This document shows positions 8,615-15,740 of a DNA stretch of 64,000 nucleotides, one piece after another. The position numbers and the translations under genes are program-made. The stretch spans positions 14,170 to 78,169 of the forward strand of contig DLMJ01000043.1 of NCBI GenBank assembly GCA_002479255.1, in the 5' to 3' direction. Numbering within the stretch: position 1 is the first letter of the stretch; each line of letters starts with the position of its first letter. A model generated the notes under the pieces. The model did not search any database. It was not told the origin of the DNA and was given only the letters and a program-made list of their open reading frames with translations. The stretch is from Candidatus Binatus soli (GTDB taxonomy: Bacteria; Desulfobacterota; Binatia; Binatales; Binataceae).

Positions 8615-10073
8615 TTCCGGCAGCGCCGCGCGCCTCGCGCGCATTCCGGCGTCCCCCCGGCGCGTGCATCTGATCGGAGTCGGCGGCACCGCGATGGCCG
8701 CTGTGGCCGGGATGCTGGTGGAGCGCGGCTTGTCGGTCACGGGCTCCGACAATCAGCTCTACGAGCCGACGGCGTCGCTGCTCAGAAACTCGCGGGTGGG
8801 ATTGATGACGGGATTTTCGCCCGCGAACCTGTCGCCTGCGCCCGACCTGGTGGTGGTGGGCAACGCGATCGTGGCGAGCAATCCCGAAGCGGTGGCGCTG
8901 CTCGATTCCGCGATCCCGTATCTCTCGATGCCTGAAGCGCTGTGGCATTTTTTTCTGAAGGGCCGGCGCGTGCTGATGGTCGCCGGAACGCATGGCAAGA
9001 CCACCTCGACCGCGATGATGGCGCACGTGCTCGACGCGGCGGGGCGCGATCCTTCGATGCTGGTGGGAGGAGTCGCGAGCGATTTCGGATCGAACTACCG
9101 GCTTGGCCAGGGCGCCGATTTCGTGATCGAGGGCGATGAGTACGACACCGCGTTTTTCGACAAAGGACCGAAGTTTCTGCATTACCGGGCGATCGGTGCG
9201 ATTATTACGGCGGTCGAATTCGATCACGCCGATATCTATCGCGATCTCGAGCATGTGAAATCGAGTTTCCGCGCGCTCGTCGAGCAGATGGATTCGTCGC
9301 GGGTGCTCGCGGTATGCGCCGACTTTCCGCACGCGCTCGAAGTCAGCGCGGCAGCGCGCTCGCGGCGGCTCACATACGGGCTGCGCGGGGGCGAATACGG
9401 CGCGACAGACATTACGGTGGGCGCGGACGGCGCGAGATTTTCGGTGACGCGCGACGGCGACCGAATCCAGGATTCAATTCATCTTCCGATCGGCGGCCGA
9501 ATGAACGTCGCCAACGCGCTGGGCGTTTACGTGCTGCTGAGCGCGTTTGGAGTCTCCGGCGACGAGATTGCCGGCGGCTTGCGCACCTTCAAGGGCGTCG
9601 TGCGGCGGCAGCAGGTGATCGGAGAGGCGGCGGGAGTGACGGTGGTCGATGACTTTGCGCATCACCCGACCGCGATCGGCGTCACGCTCGAGGCGATTGC
9701 CGAACGGTTCCCCGGCCGGCGGATACTTGCGGCGTTCGAGCCGCGCTCGAATACGGCGCGGCGCAATGTTTTTCAAAATGCGTTCGCGGCCGCATTCGAT
9801 CGAGCGTCGCGCGTCTATCTGGGTCCGGTCTATTTCAAGGAAAACGATCCGATCGCGCCGGGCGAGCGGCTGGAAACAGGCGCGCTCGCGAGTGCGATCA
9901 GTGCGCGTGGAGCGCGCGCGATTGCATGCGCGTCGAACGATCAGGTCCTCGAGCGGATGCTCTCCGACGCGCGCGCGGGCGACGTTGCGCTGTTCATGTC
10001 GAACGGGCCGTTCGATGGATTGAAGGAACGATTCCTGGCGGCGTTGCAGGTTCGGGGGAGTGGAACGACTTAG
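8595..10073 (+). CDS. mpl: UDP-N-acetylmuramate:L-Ala-gamma-D-Glu-meso-DAP ligase
   Basis: A 492-residue Mur ligase. The N-terminal domain begins RVHLIGVGGTAMAAVAGML (residues 23-41), and the ATP loop is GTHGKTTSTA at 131-140. The set MPEALWHFFLKGRRVLMVAG, DFVIEGDEYDTAFFDKGPKF and GVVRRQQVIGE with DDFAHHPTAI distinguishes Mpl from MurC. Mpl reattaches the recycled tripeptide to UDP-MurNAc. It follows LdcA and the serine hydrolase and overlaps the latter, so the three probably form a murein-recycling operon. Confidence 0.92.
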   Translation: MRSTVADSGSAARLARIPASPRRVHLIGVGGTAMAAVAGMLVERGLSVTGSDNQLYEPTASLLRNSRVGLMTGFSPANLSPAPDLVVVGNAIVASNPEAVALLDSAIPYLSMPEALWHFFLKGRRVLMVAGTHGKTTSTAMMAHVLDAAGRDPSMLVGGVASDFGSNYRLGQGADFVIEGDEYDTAFFDKGPKFLHYRAIGAIITAVEFDHADIYRDLEHVKSSFRALVEQMDSSRVLAVCADFPHALEVSAAARSRRLTYGLRGGEYGATDITVGADGARFSVTRDGDRIQDSIHLPIGGRMNVANALGVYVLLSAFGVSGDEIAGGLRTFKGVVRRQQVIGEAAGVTVVDDFAHHPTAIGVTLEAIAERFPGRRILAAFEPRSNTARRNVFQNAFAAAFDRASRVYLGPVYFKENDPIAPGERLETGALASAISARGARAIACASNDQVLERMLSDARAGDVALFMSNGPFDGLKERFLAALQVRGSGTT

Positions 10074-10089
10074 GGAACCTCTGCACAGG
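10071..10089 (+). repeat. 19-bp direct repeat, copy 1
   Basis: TAGGGAACCTCTGCACAGG occurs here, beginning at the mpl stop codon, and again at 63982-64000, where it runs into the window end. The match is exact over 19 bases. The word resembles an insertion-sequence terminus, but no transposase is adjacent. Confidence 0.6.
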
Positions 10090-10136
10090 CAGTTGAGCGG
10101 CATCTGCTTGCCAAGCGGCGCCGGGGTGCGCGACTA

Positions 10137-11213
10137 ATGCTGTCCTCGATTGCGAAACCATTTGCAGCGCTGGCGCTCGCAGCCGCGCTCATCTCGATCG
10201 TCCTCGCCGCTCTCGGCGCGTCTCCGGTTGGCGTGTTCGCGGCGCTAGGCGAAGGCGCGTTCGGCAACTGGTACGCATGCGTGGATACAATCGTAAAATC
10301 CACGCCGCTGGTCTTCACGGGGCTTGCGGTCTCGCTCGCTTTCTCGGGCGCGCTATGGAATATCGGCGCCGACGGACAGCTTACGATCGGCGCGATCGCG
10401 GCCGGCGCGATCGGTCCGCATCTCGGCAATCTTCCGCATGCGATCGCAATTGCGATCATTCTCGCCGCCGGCTCCCTCGGCGGCGCGGTTTGGGGCGGCG
10501 TGGCGGGATGGCTGCGCGCGCGGCGCGACGTAAACGAAGTTATCAGCACGATCATGCTGAACTTCGTCGCCGTGCAGGCGCTCAGTTGGGTCGTGCATGG
10601 TCCGTTGATGGAACCGTCGCGCGCGTATCCGACCAGCTCGCCAATCGCACGCGCCGCCCAGCTTGAATTCTACTTTGCGCCGAGCCGCATCAACCTGGGC
10701 ATGATCCTCGCAGTCGTGCTCGCCGCCGCGTGCTACCTGCTGTTGTTCCATACCGGAGCCGGATTCGAGCTGCGCGCGATGGGCCGCAACCGGCGCGCCG
10801 CGACTTTCTTCGGCATCCGAATCCCGGCACTCACGTTCCGGGTGATGGCGCTGTCAGGCGCGATGGCGGGGCTTGGCGGCGCGGTGCAGGTCTCCGCAAT
10901 TTCGCATCGATTGTACGAGAAGCTCTCGCCCGGATGGGGTTTCGAGGCAATTGCGGTCGCATTGGTGGCGCGCCTGAATCCGCTCGGCATCATCCCGGCC
11001 GCTCTCCTGTTCGGTGCGCTCGACAACGGCTCGCAGGCGATGCAGCGAACGCAGGGTATCTCGCCGGAGCTGGTGCAGGTTATCCAGGGTCTCGTGATTT
11101 TGATCATCCTCGCGTTCGACACGCCGGCCTGGAGCGGACTCCGCGAGCAGATTTTCGGCGCGCCTCATGATGCCCCCGCGGTGCCGCCGGTTGCGGAGAT
11201 GCCCGATGCTTGA
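10137..11213 (+). CDS. ABC transporter permease, BMP-type nucleoside/sugar uptake (subunit 1)
   Basis: A 358-residue inner-membrane permease of the BPD_transp_2 family (YufP/NupP-like). About nine hydrophobic segments are visible. Conserved features include FTGLAVSLAFSGALWNIGADGQ near residue 60, SGAMAGLGGAVQVS near 240 and NPLGIIPAALLFGALDNGSQ near 280. It pairs with the second permease, whose start overlaps its end by eight bases. BMP-type systems normally also include a lipoprotein and a duplicated ATPase; neither is next to this pair, so those partners must be elsewhere or lost. It follows mpl after 63 bases that contain a 19-bp repeat. Confidence 0.85.
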   Translation: MLSSIAKPFAALALAAALISIVLAALGASPVGVFAALGEGAFGNWYACVDTIVKSTPLVFTGLAVSLAFSGALWNIGADGQLTIGAIAAGAIGPHLGNLPHAIAIAIILAAGSLGGAVWGGVAGWLRARRDVNEVISTIMLNFVAVQALSWVVHGPLMEPSRAYPTSSPIARAAQLEFYFAPSRINLGMILAVVLAAACYLLLFHTGAGFELRAMGRNRRAATFFGIRIPALTFRVMALSGAMAGLGGAVQVSAISHRLYEKLSPGWGFEAIAVALVARLNPLGIIPAALLFGALDNGSQAMQRTQGISPELVQVIQGLVILIILAFDTPAWSGLREQIFGAPHDAPAVPPVAEMPDA

Positions 11214-12117
11214 AGCGTTCCTCACCTCGGCGATCACCATGGCGACGCCCATCCTGCTGGCCGCGCTGGGCGAGCTGATCGTGGAGGAAAGCGGCGTCGT
11301 CAACATCGGAATCGAAGGCGCGATGCTGGCGGGCGCGTTTGCTGCGCTCGCGGTCGCATACTTCAGCGGGATTACCGCGCTCGGCCTGGCGGGCGCAATC
11401 GCGGCGGGCGTCGCGATCAATGCGATCTTTGCGATCCTGGTGGTGAATCTCGCCGTCAACCAGGTCGTGACTGGAACCGCAGTCAGCATCCTCGCGCTGG
11501 GATTGACCGGCGTCTTCTATCGCAAGCTGTTCGGCGTGACCGGCAAGGCGTTCATGGTGGCGCCGATTGCGAAAATCCCGCTCGGTCCGCTGGCGCGAAT
11601 CCCGCTTCTCGGTCCGGTGCTCTTCAATCACAACGGACTGGTGTACTTCACGTTCATTCTCGTGCCAGCGCTCTGGTACGTGATCGCGCGCACGCGCTAT
11701 GGACTGAGGCTTCGCGCTTGCGGTGAGCGTCCCGAAGCGGCGGACGCGCTCGGACTCGGCGTAATTGCAATCAGATGGCAGGCACTGATGATGTCAGGCG
11801 CGCTGACGGGCCTGGCCGGCGCGTTTCTGACGCTCGCGTACGCCAACACGTTCGTCGAAAACATCTCGGCCGGCCGCGGCTTCGTTGCGCTGTCCGTGGT
11901 CATAGTAGGACGATGGAATTCGTGGGGCCTGGCGGCCGCATCGGTGCTGTTCGGCGCCGCGATGGCGTTGCAATTCGGATTGCAGGCGCTCGGTACCGTC
12001 GTTCCGTACCAACTATTTCTCGCGCTCCCCTATGCGCTGACGTTGGTGGTACTGGCGGGCTTTGGCGGACAGGCGGCGGCGCCGAGCGCGCTTGGCGAAC
12101 CGTATCGCCGGCAGTGA
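11206..12117 (+). CDS. ABC transporter permease, BMP-type nucleoside/sugar uptake (subunit 2)
   Basis: A 303-residue integral membrane protein of the YufQ/NupQ type. The N-terminus MLEAFLTSAITMATPILLAA and the segment GELIVEESGVVNIGIEGAML are strongly characteristic. Later conserved stretches include ALTGLAGAFLTLAY and GFVALSVVIVGRWNSWG. The ATG at 11206 sits in the ATGCTTGA overlap with the upstream permease and gives the canonical N-terminus. The transcript apparently ends here, since the downstream small gene is separated by 63 bases. Confidence 0.85.
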   Translation: MLEAFLTSAITMATPILLAALGELIVEESGVVNIGIEGAMLAGAFAALAVAYFSGITALGLAGAIAAGVAINAIFAILVVNLAVNQVVTGTAVSILALGLTGVFYRKLFGVTGKAFMVAPIAKIPLGPLARIPLLGPVLFNHNGLVYFTFILVPALWYVIARTRYGLRLRACGERPEAADALGLGVIAIRWQALMMSGALTGLAGAFLTLAYANTFVENISAGRGFVALSVVIVGRWNSWGLAAASVLFGAAMALQFGLQALGTVVPYQLFLALPYALTLVVLAGFGGQAAAPSALGEPYRRQ

Positions 12118-12180
12118 GCAGGGGTGAACAGTGAACACGCAGATTTCTCAACTGCGCGCGATGATGTAGTTTAATCTGCG

Positions 12181-12468
12181 ATGCCTACGCTGACGCCCAC
12201 GCCCAGAGATGCGTCATTTCCGATGGCGGATTGCGCGGCTTGCGGCAAGCCGGTGCTGACCTACGTCGCGCTCGACGACGATGGCGCCGAACGCCGCGTC
12301 TGTGTGCATTGCGACACCGCCGTCGCCGACCATCTCAAGTGGGTCTCGCCCGGCGAACTCGAGCAGGCGGGTTATTATTTTGGCGCGCCGCCCGCCGACG
12401 GCGCCGCCGCCGGCGAGAAGGGCGGTTGCAGCACGGGCTGCGGCAGTTGCGCCGTCAAGAAGCATTGA
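12181..12468 (+). CDS. small zinc-ribbon protein
   Basis: A 95-residue cysteine-rich protein. Two CxxC pairs, CAAC at residues 18-21 and CVHC at 41-44, make a zinc-ribbon-like knuckle. The C-terminus is a Gly/Cys cluster (GGCSTGCGSC at 81-90) that could bind additional metal or iron-sulfur. Between them is an Ala/Pro linker. I know no named family. Its 3' end overlaps the convergent trmL gene by 14 bases. A second ATG (codon 15) just before the first CxxC is an alternative start. Confidence 0.6.
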   Translation: MPTLTPTPRDASFPMADCAACGKPVLTYVALDDDGAERRVCVHCDTAVADHLKWVSPGELEQAGYYFGAPPADGAAAGEKGGCSTGCGSCAVKKH

Positions 12469-12952
12469 GCGCGCCGGTCTGGCGCAGCGCTTCATAAACC
12501 ACGATCGACACCGCGTTGGAGAGATTGAGGCTCCGGACGCCCGCCTCGAAGATTGGGATCCGATACGCACGGTCAATTCTTTCAAGCACGAAATCGCGGC
12601 CCAGCCCCGCCGTCTCGCAGCCAAAGAAAAGAAAATCGCCGCGCGCATAGCGCGCATCGAGATAGGTCGCGCCGGCGTGAGTCGAGAAAAATTTCGATTT
12701 CGCCCTCGTTGCCGGCGGATCGCGATGCACCGCAGCGAACTGCTCCCATCCTTCATACGTGCGCAAATCCACCAGCGGCCAGTAATCGAGGCCCGCGCGC
12801 TTGAGATAGCGATCCTCGAGCGAGAATCCGAGCGGACCCACCAGGTGGAGCCGGGCCCTGGTCGCGGCGGCCAGACGCGCGATCGATCCCGTGTTCTGCG
12901 GAATTTCGGGGCGAACCAGGACGATGTGCAGATTCGGCTCGGCCAGGTGCAT
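12455..12952 (-). CDS. trmL: tRNA (cytidine/uridine-34 2'-O)-methyltransferase
   Basis: A 165-residue SPOUT-class methyltransferase, the full length of TrmL. Motif 1 is NLHIVLVRPEIPQNTGSIAR near the N-terminus. The knotted SAM site is formed by GDFLFFGCETAGLGRDFV and by the C-terminal SLNLSNAVSIVVYEALRQ. It modifies the wobble base of tRNA-Leu. It is the last gene of a three-gene minus-strand group; its ATG shares bases with the stop of the upstream DUF1285-like gene. Confidence 0.92.
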   Translation of the reverse strand: MHLAEPNLHIVLVRPEIPQNTGSIARLAAATRARLHLVGPLGFSLEDRYLKRAGLDYWPLVDLRTYEGWEQFAAVHRDPPATRAKSKFFSTHAGATYLDARYARGDFLFFGCETAGLGRDFVLERIDRAYRIPIFEAGVRSLNLSNAVSIVVYEALRQTGALNAS

Positions 12953-13428
12953 CAGTTGCCTGGCGCCGGCGCGCCACCGAGCGGATACCGATGGCCCCTG
13001 AGATTGACGTAGAAATGTCCGGCGTCGTCGGATTCGAAGCGGTCACTGAGATGGTAGTAGGCGGAGCGAAGGAAGCGTGCGCGAGCATCGCCGCCCTTGA
13101 CGCGCGCATAGAGGACGTGGCCGGCGCCGATCTCCAGCGCGGTGGGATCGAGCGGCTCGCAAGTGTCGTCGTTCAGCACCATCATGAATCCGCCCAGCTC
13201 GTCGTCTTCGAGCGCCTTGACTACGTAGGGCGTGTCCTCGACCGCGACCGGCGCGCGTTCTTCAGCGACTTGCAGATAGTAACTGCCGTCGGGATTGCGC
13301 TTGATGCTCCGGCTGAAGAGCAGGGAGATTCGCGGGTTGTCGATCCGCTCGTCGTCGCTGTACCAGTGGCCGTCGCGCCGAAACGAGAGCTTCCCCGATT
13401 CGGCGATATAGAATCCCGCGCGCGGCAT
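12952..13428 (-). CDS. DUF1285-like protein
   Basis: A 158-residue cytoplasmic protein. The N-terminal part (GKLSFRRDGHWYSDDERIDN, then SLLFSRSIKRNPDGSYYLQV and APVAVEDTPYVV) matches the pattern I remember for DUF1285: a 'dgWyhdG..i....l..lF...l....G.Yyl' block, then an acidic 'VEDaPfvv' site. The family function is unknown. The C-terminal RFESDDAGHFYVNLRGHRYP is less typical. It lies between dtd and trmL on the same strand, touching trmL, so it is likely co-transcribed with these tRNA-quality genes. Confidence 0.6.
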   Translation of the reverse strand: MPRAGFYIAESGKLSFRRDGHWYSDDERIDNPRISLLFSRSIKRNPDGSYYLQVAEERAPVAVEDTPYVVKALEDDELGGFMMVLNDDTCEPLDPTALEIGAGHVLYARVKGGDARARFLRSAYYHLSDRFESDDAGHFYVNLRGHRYPLGGAPAPGN

Positions 13429-13457
13429 CGTAACCTACTTCTCCAGTTCTTCCATCT

Positions 13458-13904
13458 TCATTTGTCACGACTATCGAGGATGATCGTCACCGGGCCGTCA
13501 TTGACGATTTCAACTTCCATCATCGCGCCGAACTCACCGCTCTCAACCTTAACATCGCGAATCCGCGCGAGCGAGAGAAAGTGCTCGTAGAGGCGGCGCG
13601 CTTCGTCGGGCGCAGCTGCTCCAGTGAACGACGGTCGGCGGCCTGAATTCGTGTCGGCGAGCAACGTGAATTGCGACACGACCAGCAGCGCGCCACCGAC
13701 TTGGGCCAACGAGCAGTTCATCTTGCCGGCGTTGTCGGCGAATACGCGCATGCCGACGATTCTATCTACAAGATGTGCCGCGTCGGCCTCGCGGTCGCCG
13801 CCGGCAACTCCCAGCAGCACGACAAACCCGCGCGCAATTTTGCCCAGGATGCGCCCGTTGCAGCGCACCTCCGCGCGGCTGACGCGTTGAACAACTGCCC
13901 GCAT
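13458..13904 (-). CDS. dtd: D-aminoacyl-tRNA deacylase
   Basis: A 148-residue DTD, the usual family length. The ATG at 13904 gives the canonical N-terminus MRAVVQRVSRAEV; a longer upstream frame adds 22 unsupported residues. The substrate-pocket motif SQFTLLAD (the -SQxxL- site) and the C-terminal GPVT motif (VNDGPVTIILDS) are both present. The enzyme hydrolyses D-amino acids from tRNA. It is divergent from lgt and leads the minus-strand dtd/DUF1285-like/trmL group. Confidence 0.93.
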   Translation of the reverse strand: MRAVVQRVSRAEVRCNGRILGKIARGFVVLLGVAGGDREADAAHLVDRIVGMRVFADNAGKMNCSLAQVGGALLVVSQFTLLADTNSGRRPSFTGAAAPDEARRLYEHFLSLARIRDVKVESGEFGAMMEVEIVNDGPVTIILDSRDK

Positions 13905-13989
13905 ACTTGCGTCATATAATAGCGATCGCCGCACGGCGAAAGCCTTTGTGGTGCGGGCGGGCCGTCGCATACTATAATTCCAAGCGATA
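13905..13989. promoter_or_regulatory. divergent dtd/lgt promoter region
   Basis: This 85-base gap separates the divergent dtd and lgt start codons. On the plus strand TATAAT occurs at 13973-13978, only 11 bases before the lgt ATG, which would give a very short leader. A second AT-rich word (CATATAATAG, 13913-13922) reads TATTAT on the minus strand and could serve dtd. No convincing -35 boxes are visible. Confidence 0.35.
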
Positions 13990-14859
13990 ATGATTCCTGT
14001 CTTGTTCCACCTGGGCCCGCTGACCGTTTACAGCTTCGGGCTGATGATGGCGCTTGGATTCCTGGCGGCCGACTACGTTATCCGCCTCGAATGCGTCCGC
14101 CACCGCTTCGATCCCGAATATTCGTCCTCGATTGTGATCGCGGCAGCCGTGATGGGGCTGGTCGGTTCGCGCATTTACGCGATCCTCGACGATCTGCCCA
14201 CGTACCTTGCCGATCCCAAGTCGATGATCTTCTCCGGCTCGGGTTTCGTATTCTACGGCGGCATGATCGGTGGAATCCTCGGCGCTTACATTGTCTCGCG
14301 GTGGTATCGAATCGGATTCGCCGTGACTATGGACATGTGCGCGCCTGCCCTTGCCGTCGGGCAGGCAATCGGCCGAATCGGATGCCAGCTGGCGGGAGAC
14401 GGCGACTGGGGACTGCCGTCCACCTTGCCGTGGGCGATGGCGTATCCGCGCGCGATCGTCGGCTGGAGCCCCCAGACCGTGCTGAAATTAGACGAGCATT
14501 ACCGCCTCGTTTCCGGCTACTTCCCCGGCGTCCGCGTGCATCCCGCGCCGGTTTACGAAACTATTCTGTATCTCGGCGTGTTCGCGATATTGTGGTCGAT
14601 GCGCAAAACGTATCATCCGGTTGGCCGGCTGATGTATTGGTACCTGGTGCTGGCGGGCGGCGCGCGCTTTCTCGTCGAGTTCGTGCGAATCAATCCGCGG
14701 GTCTTCCATGGCCTCAGTGAGGCGCAGCTGATTGCGATCGCGATGATGATCGTCGGCGGCGTCGCGTTGATTCTCACCAGGGAAAAAGATTTGGCGAAAA
14801 GTGGCCAGCAGCCCGGCGAAAAAAACCGGCGTCCGGCGATGAACGCGGGGCGGGCCTGA
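13990..14859 (+). CDS. lgt: prolipoprotein diacylglyceryl transferase
   Basis: A 289-residue inner-membrane enzyme with about seven hydrophobic segments. It transfers diacylglycerol to the lipobox Cys of prolipoproteins. The N-terminus PVLFHLGPLTVYSFGLMMAL and the signature AIGRIGCQLAGDGDWG around residue 130 are diagnostic, and the Arg/Glu of FLVEFVRINPR near the C-terminus also fit. Predicted lipoproteins in this window (32188 and 32784) would be substrates. The next gene, a TlpA-like thioredoxin, begins five bases after the stop, so the two are probably co-transcribed. Confidence 0.95.
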   Translation: MIPVLFHLGPLTVYSFGLMMALGFLAADYVIRLECVRHRFDPEYSSSIVIAAAVMGLVGSRIYAILDDLPTYLADPKSMIFSGSGFVFYGGMIGGILGAYIVSRWYRIGFAVTMDMCAPALAVGQAIGRIGCQLAGDGDWGLPSTLPWAMAYPRAIVGWSPQTVLKLDEHYRLVSGYFPGVRVHPAPVYETILYLGVFAILWSMRKTYHPVGRLMYWYLVLAGGARFLVEFVRINPRVFHGLSEAQLIAIAMMIVGGVALILTREKDLAKSGQQPGEKNRRPAMNAGRA

Positions 14860-14864
14860 GAGCG

Positions 14865-15455
14865 ATGGAGATCAAGGACAGAATCCTCTACCTCGTCGCC
14901 GCCATCGTCGTGATTACCGGCATTACGCTCATCGCGCTCAGCGGGCATCGCGGCGCACGCATCGGCCTGGAAGCGAATTCACCCGAAACGGCAGAGCAGT
15001 CCGCGGCGACGGTGGCGGCCGGCAGTCGAGCGGCCGATTTCAAGCTGGAGACCCTCGACGGAACAACTGTCTCGCTCGAATCGCTGCGCGGCAAAGTCGT
15101 ATTTCTGAACGTGTGGGCGACGTGGTGCGGACCGTGCCGGGAAGAAATGCCCTCGATGCAGACGCTGTACGACGACTTCAAGGGCAACAAGGACTTCGTG
15201 ATGCTGGCAGCCAGCCAGGACACCAGCGGCCGCTCGGTGGTGGCGTCGTACGTCAAGAAGAACGGGTACCATTTCACAATACTGCTCGACCCCGAAAACA
15301 AGATCAGCGAGACTTACGACGTGAGCGGGGTGCCCGAGACTTTCATAATCGATCGCAAGGGCCAGATAGTCGCGCACCATATGGGCGGATTCGACTGGTC
15401 GCGGCCTGACGTGAAGGACGCCTTGCAGCAACTGCTCGACTCAAAGCAGGGGTGA
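14865..15455 (+). CDS. TlpA/ResA-like periplasmic thiol-disulfide oxidoreductase
   Basis: A 196-residue membrane-anchored thioredoxin-fold protein. An uncleaved signal anchor lies at about residues 7-26. The AhpC/TSA-type fold follows, with active site WATWCGPC (Cys88, Cys91) and the cis-Pro region SGVPETFIIDRKG near residue 150. It probably reduces disulfides in apocytochromes or other envelope proteins. It follows lgt by five bases. The last 51 bases of the coding sequence are duplicated 255 bases downstream (15651-15701), where the copy would encode an alternative end, KEG instead of KQG. Confidence 0.88.
   Translation: MEIKDRILYLVAAIVVITGITLIALSGHRGARIGLEANSPETAEQSAATVAAGSRAADFKLETLDGTTVSLESLRGKVVFLNVWATWCGPCREEMPSMQTLYDDFKGNKDFVMLAASQDTSGRSVVASYVKKNGYHFTILLDPENKISETYDVSGVPETFIIDRKGQIVAHHMGGFDWSRPDVKDALQQLLDSKQG
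15396..15446 (+). repeat. 51-bp direct repeat, copy in tlpA-like 3' end
   Basis: These 51 bases, coding for the C-terminus of the TlpA-like protein, reappear at 15651-15701 with one mismatch (C at 15422 versus G at 15677). Flanking sequences differ, so the duplicated block has sharp borders. Confidence 0.85.
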
Positions 15456-15479
15456 GCAGGGGCCGTGGCGACGGCAGCG

Positions 15480-15587
15480 CAGTGTTAAGGCCGCGCTCCG
15501 TTGTCGCGCGCGGGCAGGAGTGACCCCTGCACCCAGTGTTAAGGCCGCGCTCGGTTGTCGCGCGCAGGCAGGGGGTGACCCCTGACT
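15480..15587 (+). repeat. two tandem 54-bp repeat units with palindromic core
   Basis: Units at 15480-15533 and 15534-15587 share a CAGTGTTAAGGCCGCGCTC start, a GTTGTCGCGCGC middle and a GCAGG(A/GG)GTGACCCCTG dyad at the end, differing at only a few positions. A third copy begins (CAGTGT) at 15588 and then diverges. The dyad is the same as in the longer elements at 19475-19528 and 63925-63985. Confidence 0.8.
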
Positions 15588-15650
15588 CAGTGTGTCGTGG
15601 GTAGCGTACAGGTGCCAGTCACTTATACTGAATCAAATCAGGGGAGCGCA

Positions 15651-15701
15651 TGGTCGCGGCCTGACGTGAAGGACGCGTTGCAGCAACTGCTCGACTCAAA
15701 G
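15651..15701 (+). repeat. 51-bp direct repeat, downstream copy
   Basis: Near-identical to 15396-15446. Here it is followed by GAAGGATAG, so a reading frame through it would end in KEG-stop. It has no start of its own and is not a gene. It marks the right end of the repeat-rich insert behind the TlpA-like gene. Confidence 0.85.
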
Positions 15702-15740
15702 GAAGGATAGAGAGCTATTATTCAAGCTGGGAATTCCGGT

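Noticed and set aside
15480..15590. CRISPR-like array
   Set aside because: Only two head-to-tail units of 54 bp with no variable spacers between them; this is a tandem duplication, and no cas genes are present.
15618..15640. TATACT promoter-like hexamer before the large orphan gene
   Set aside because: No matching -35 box at a normal distance, and the site sits between repeats; support is too weak to list.
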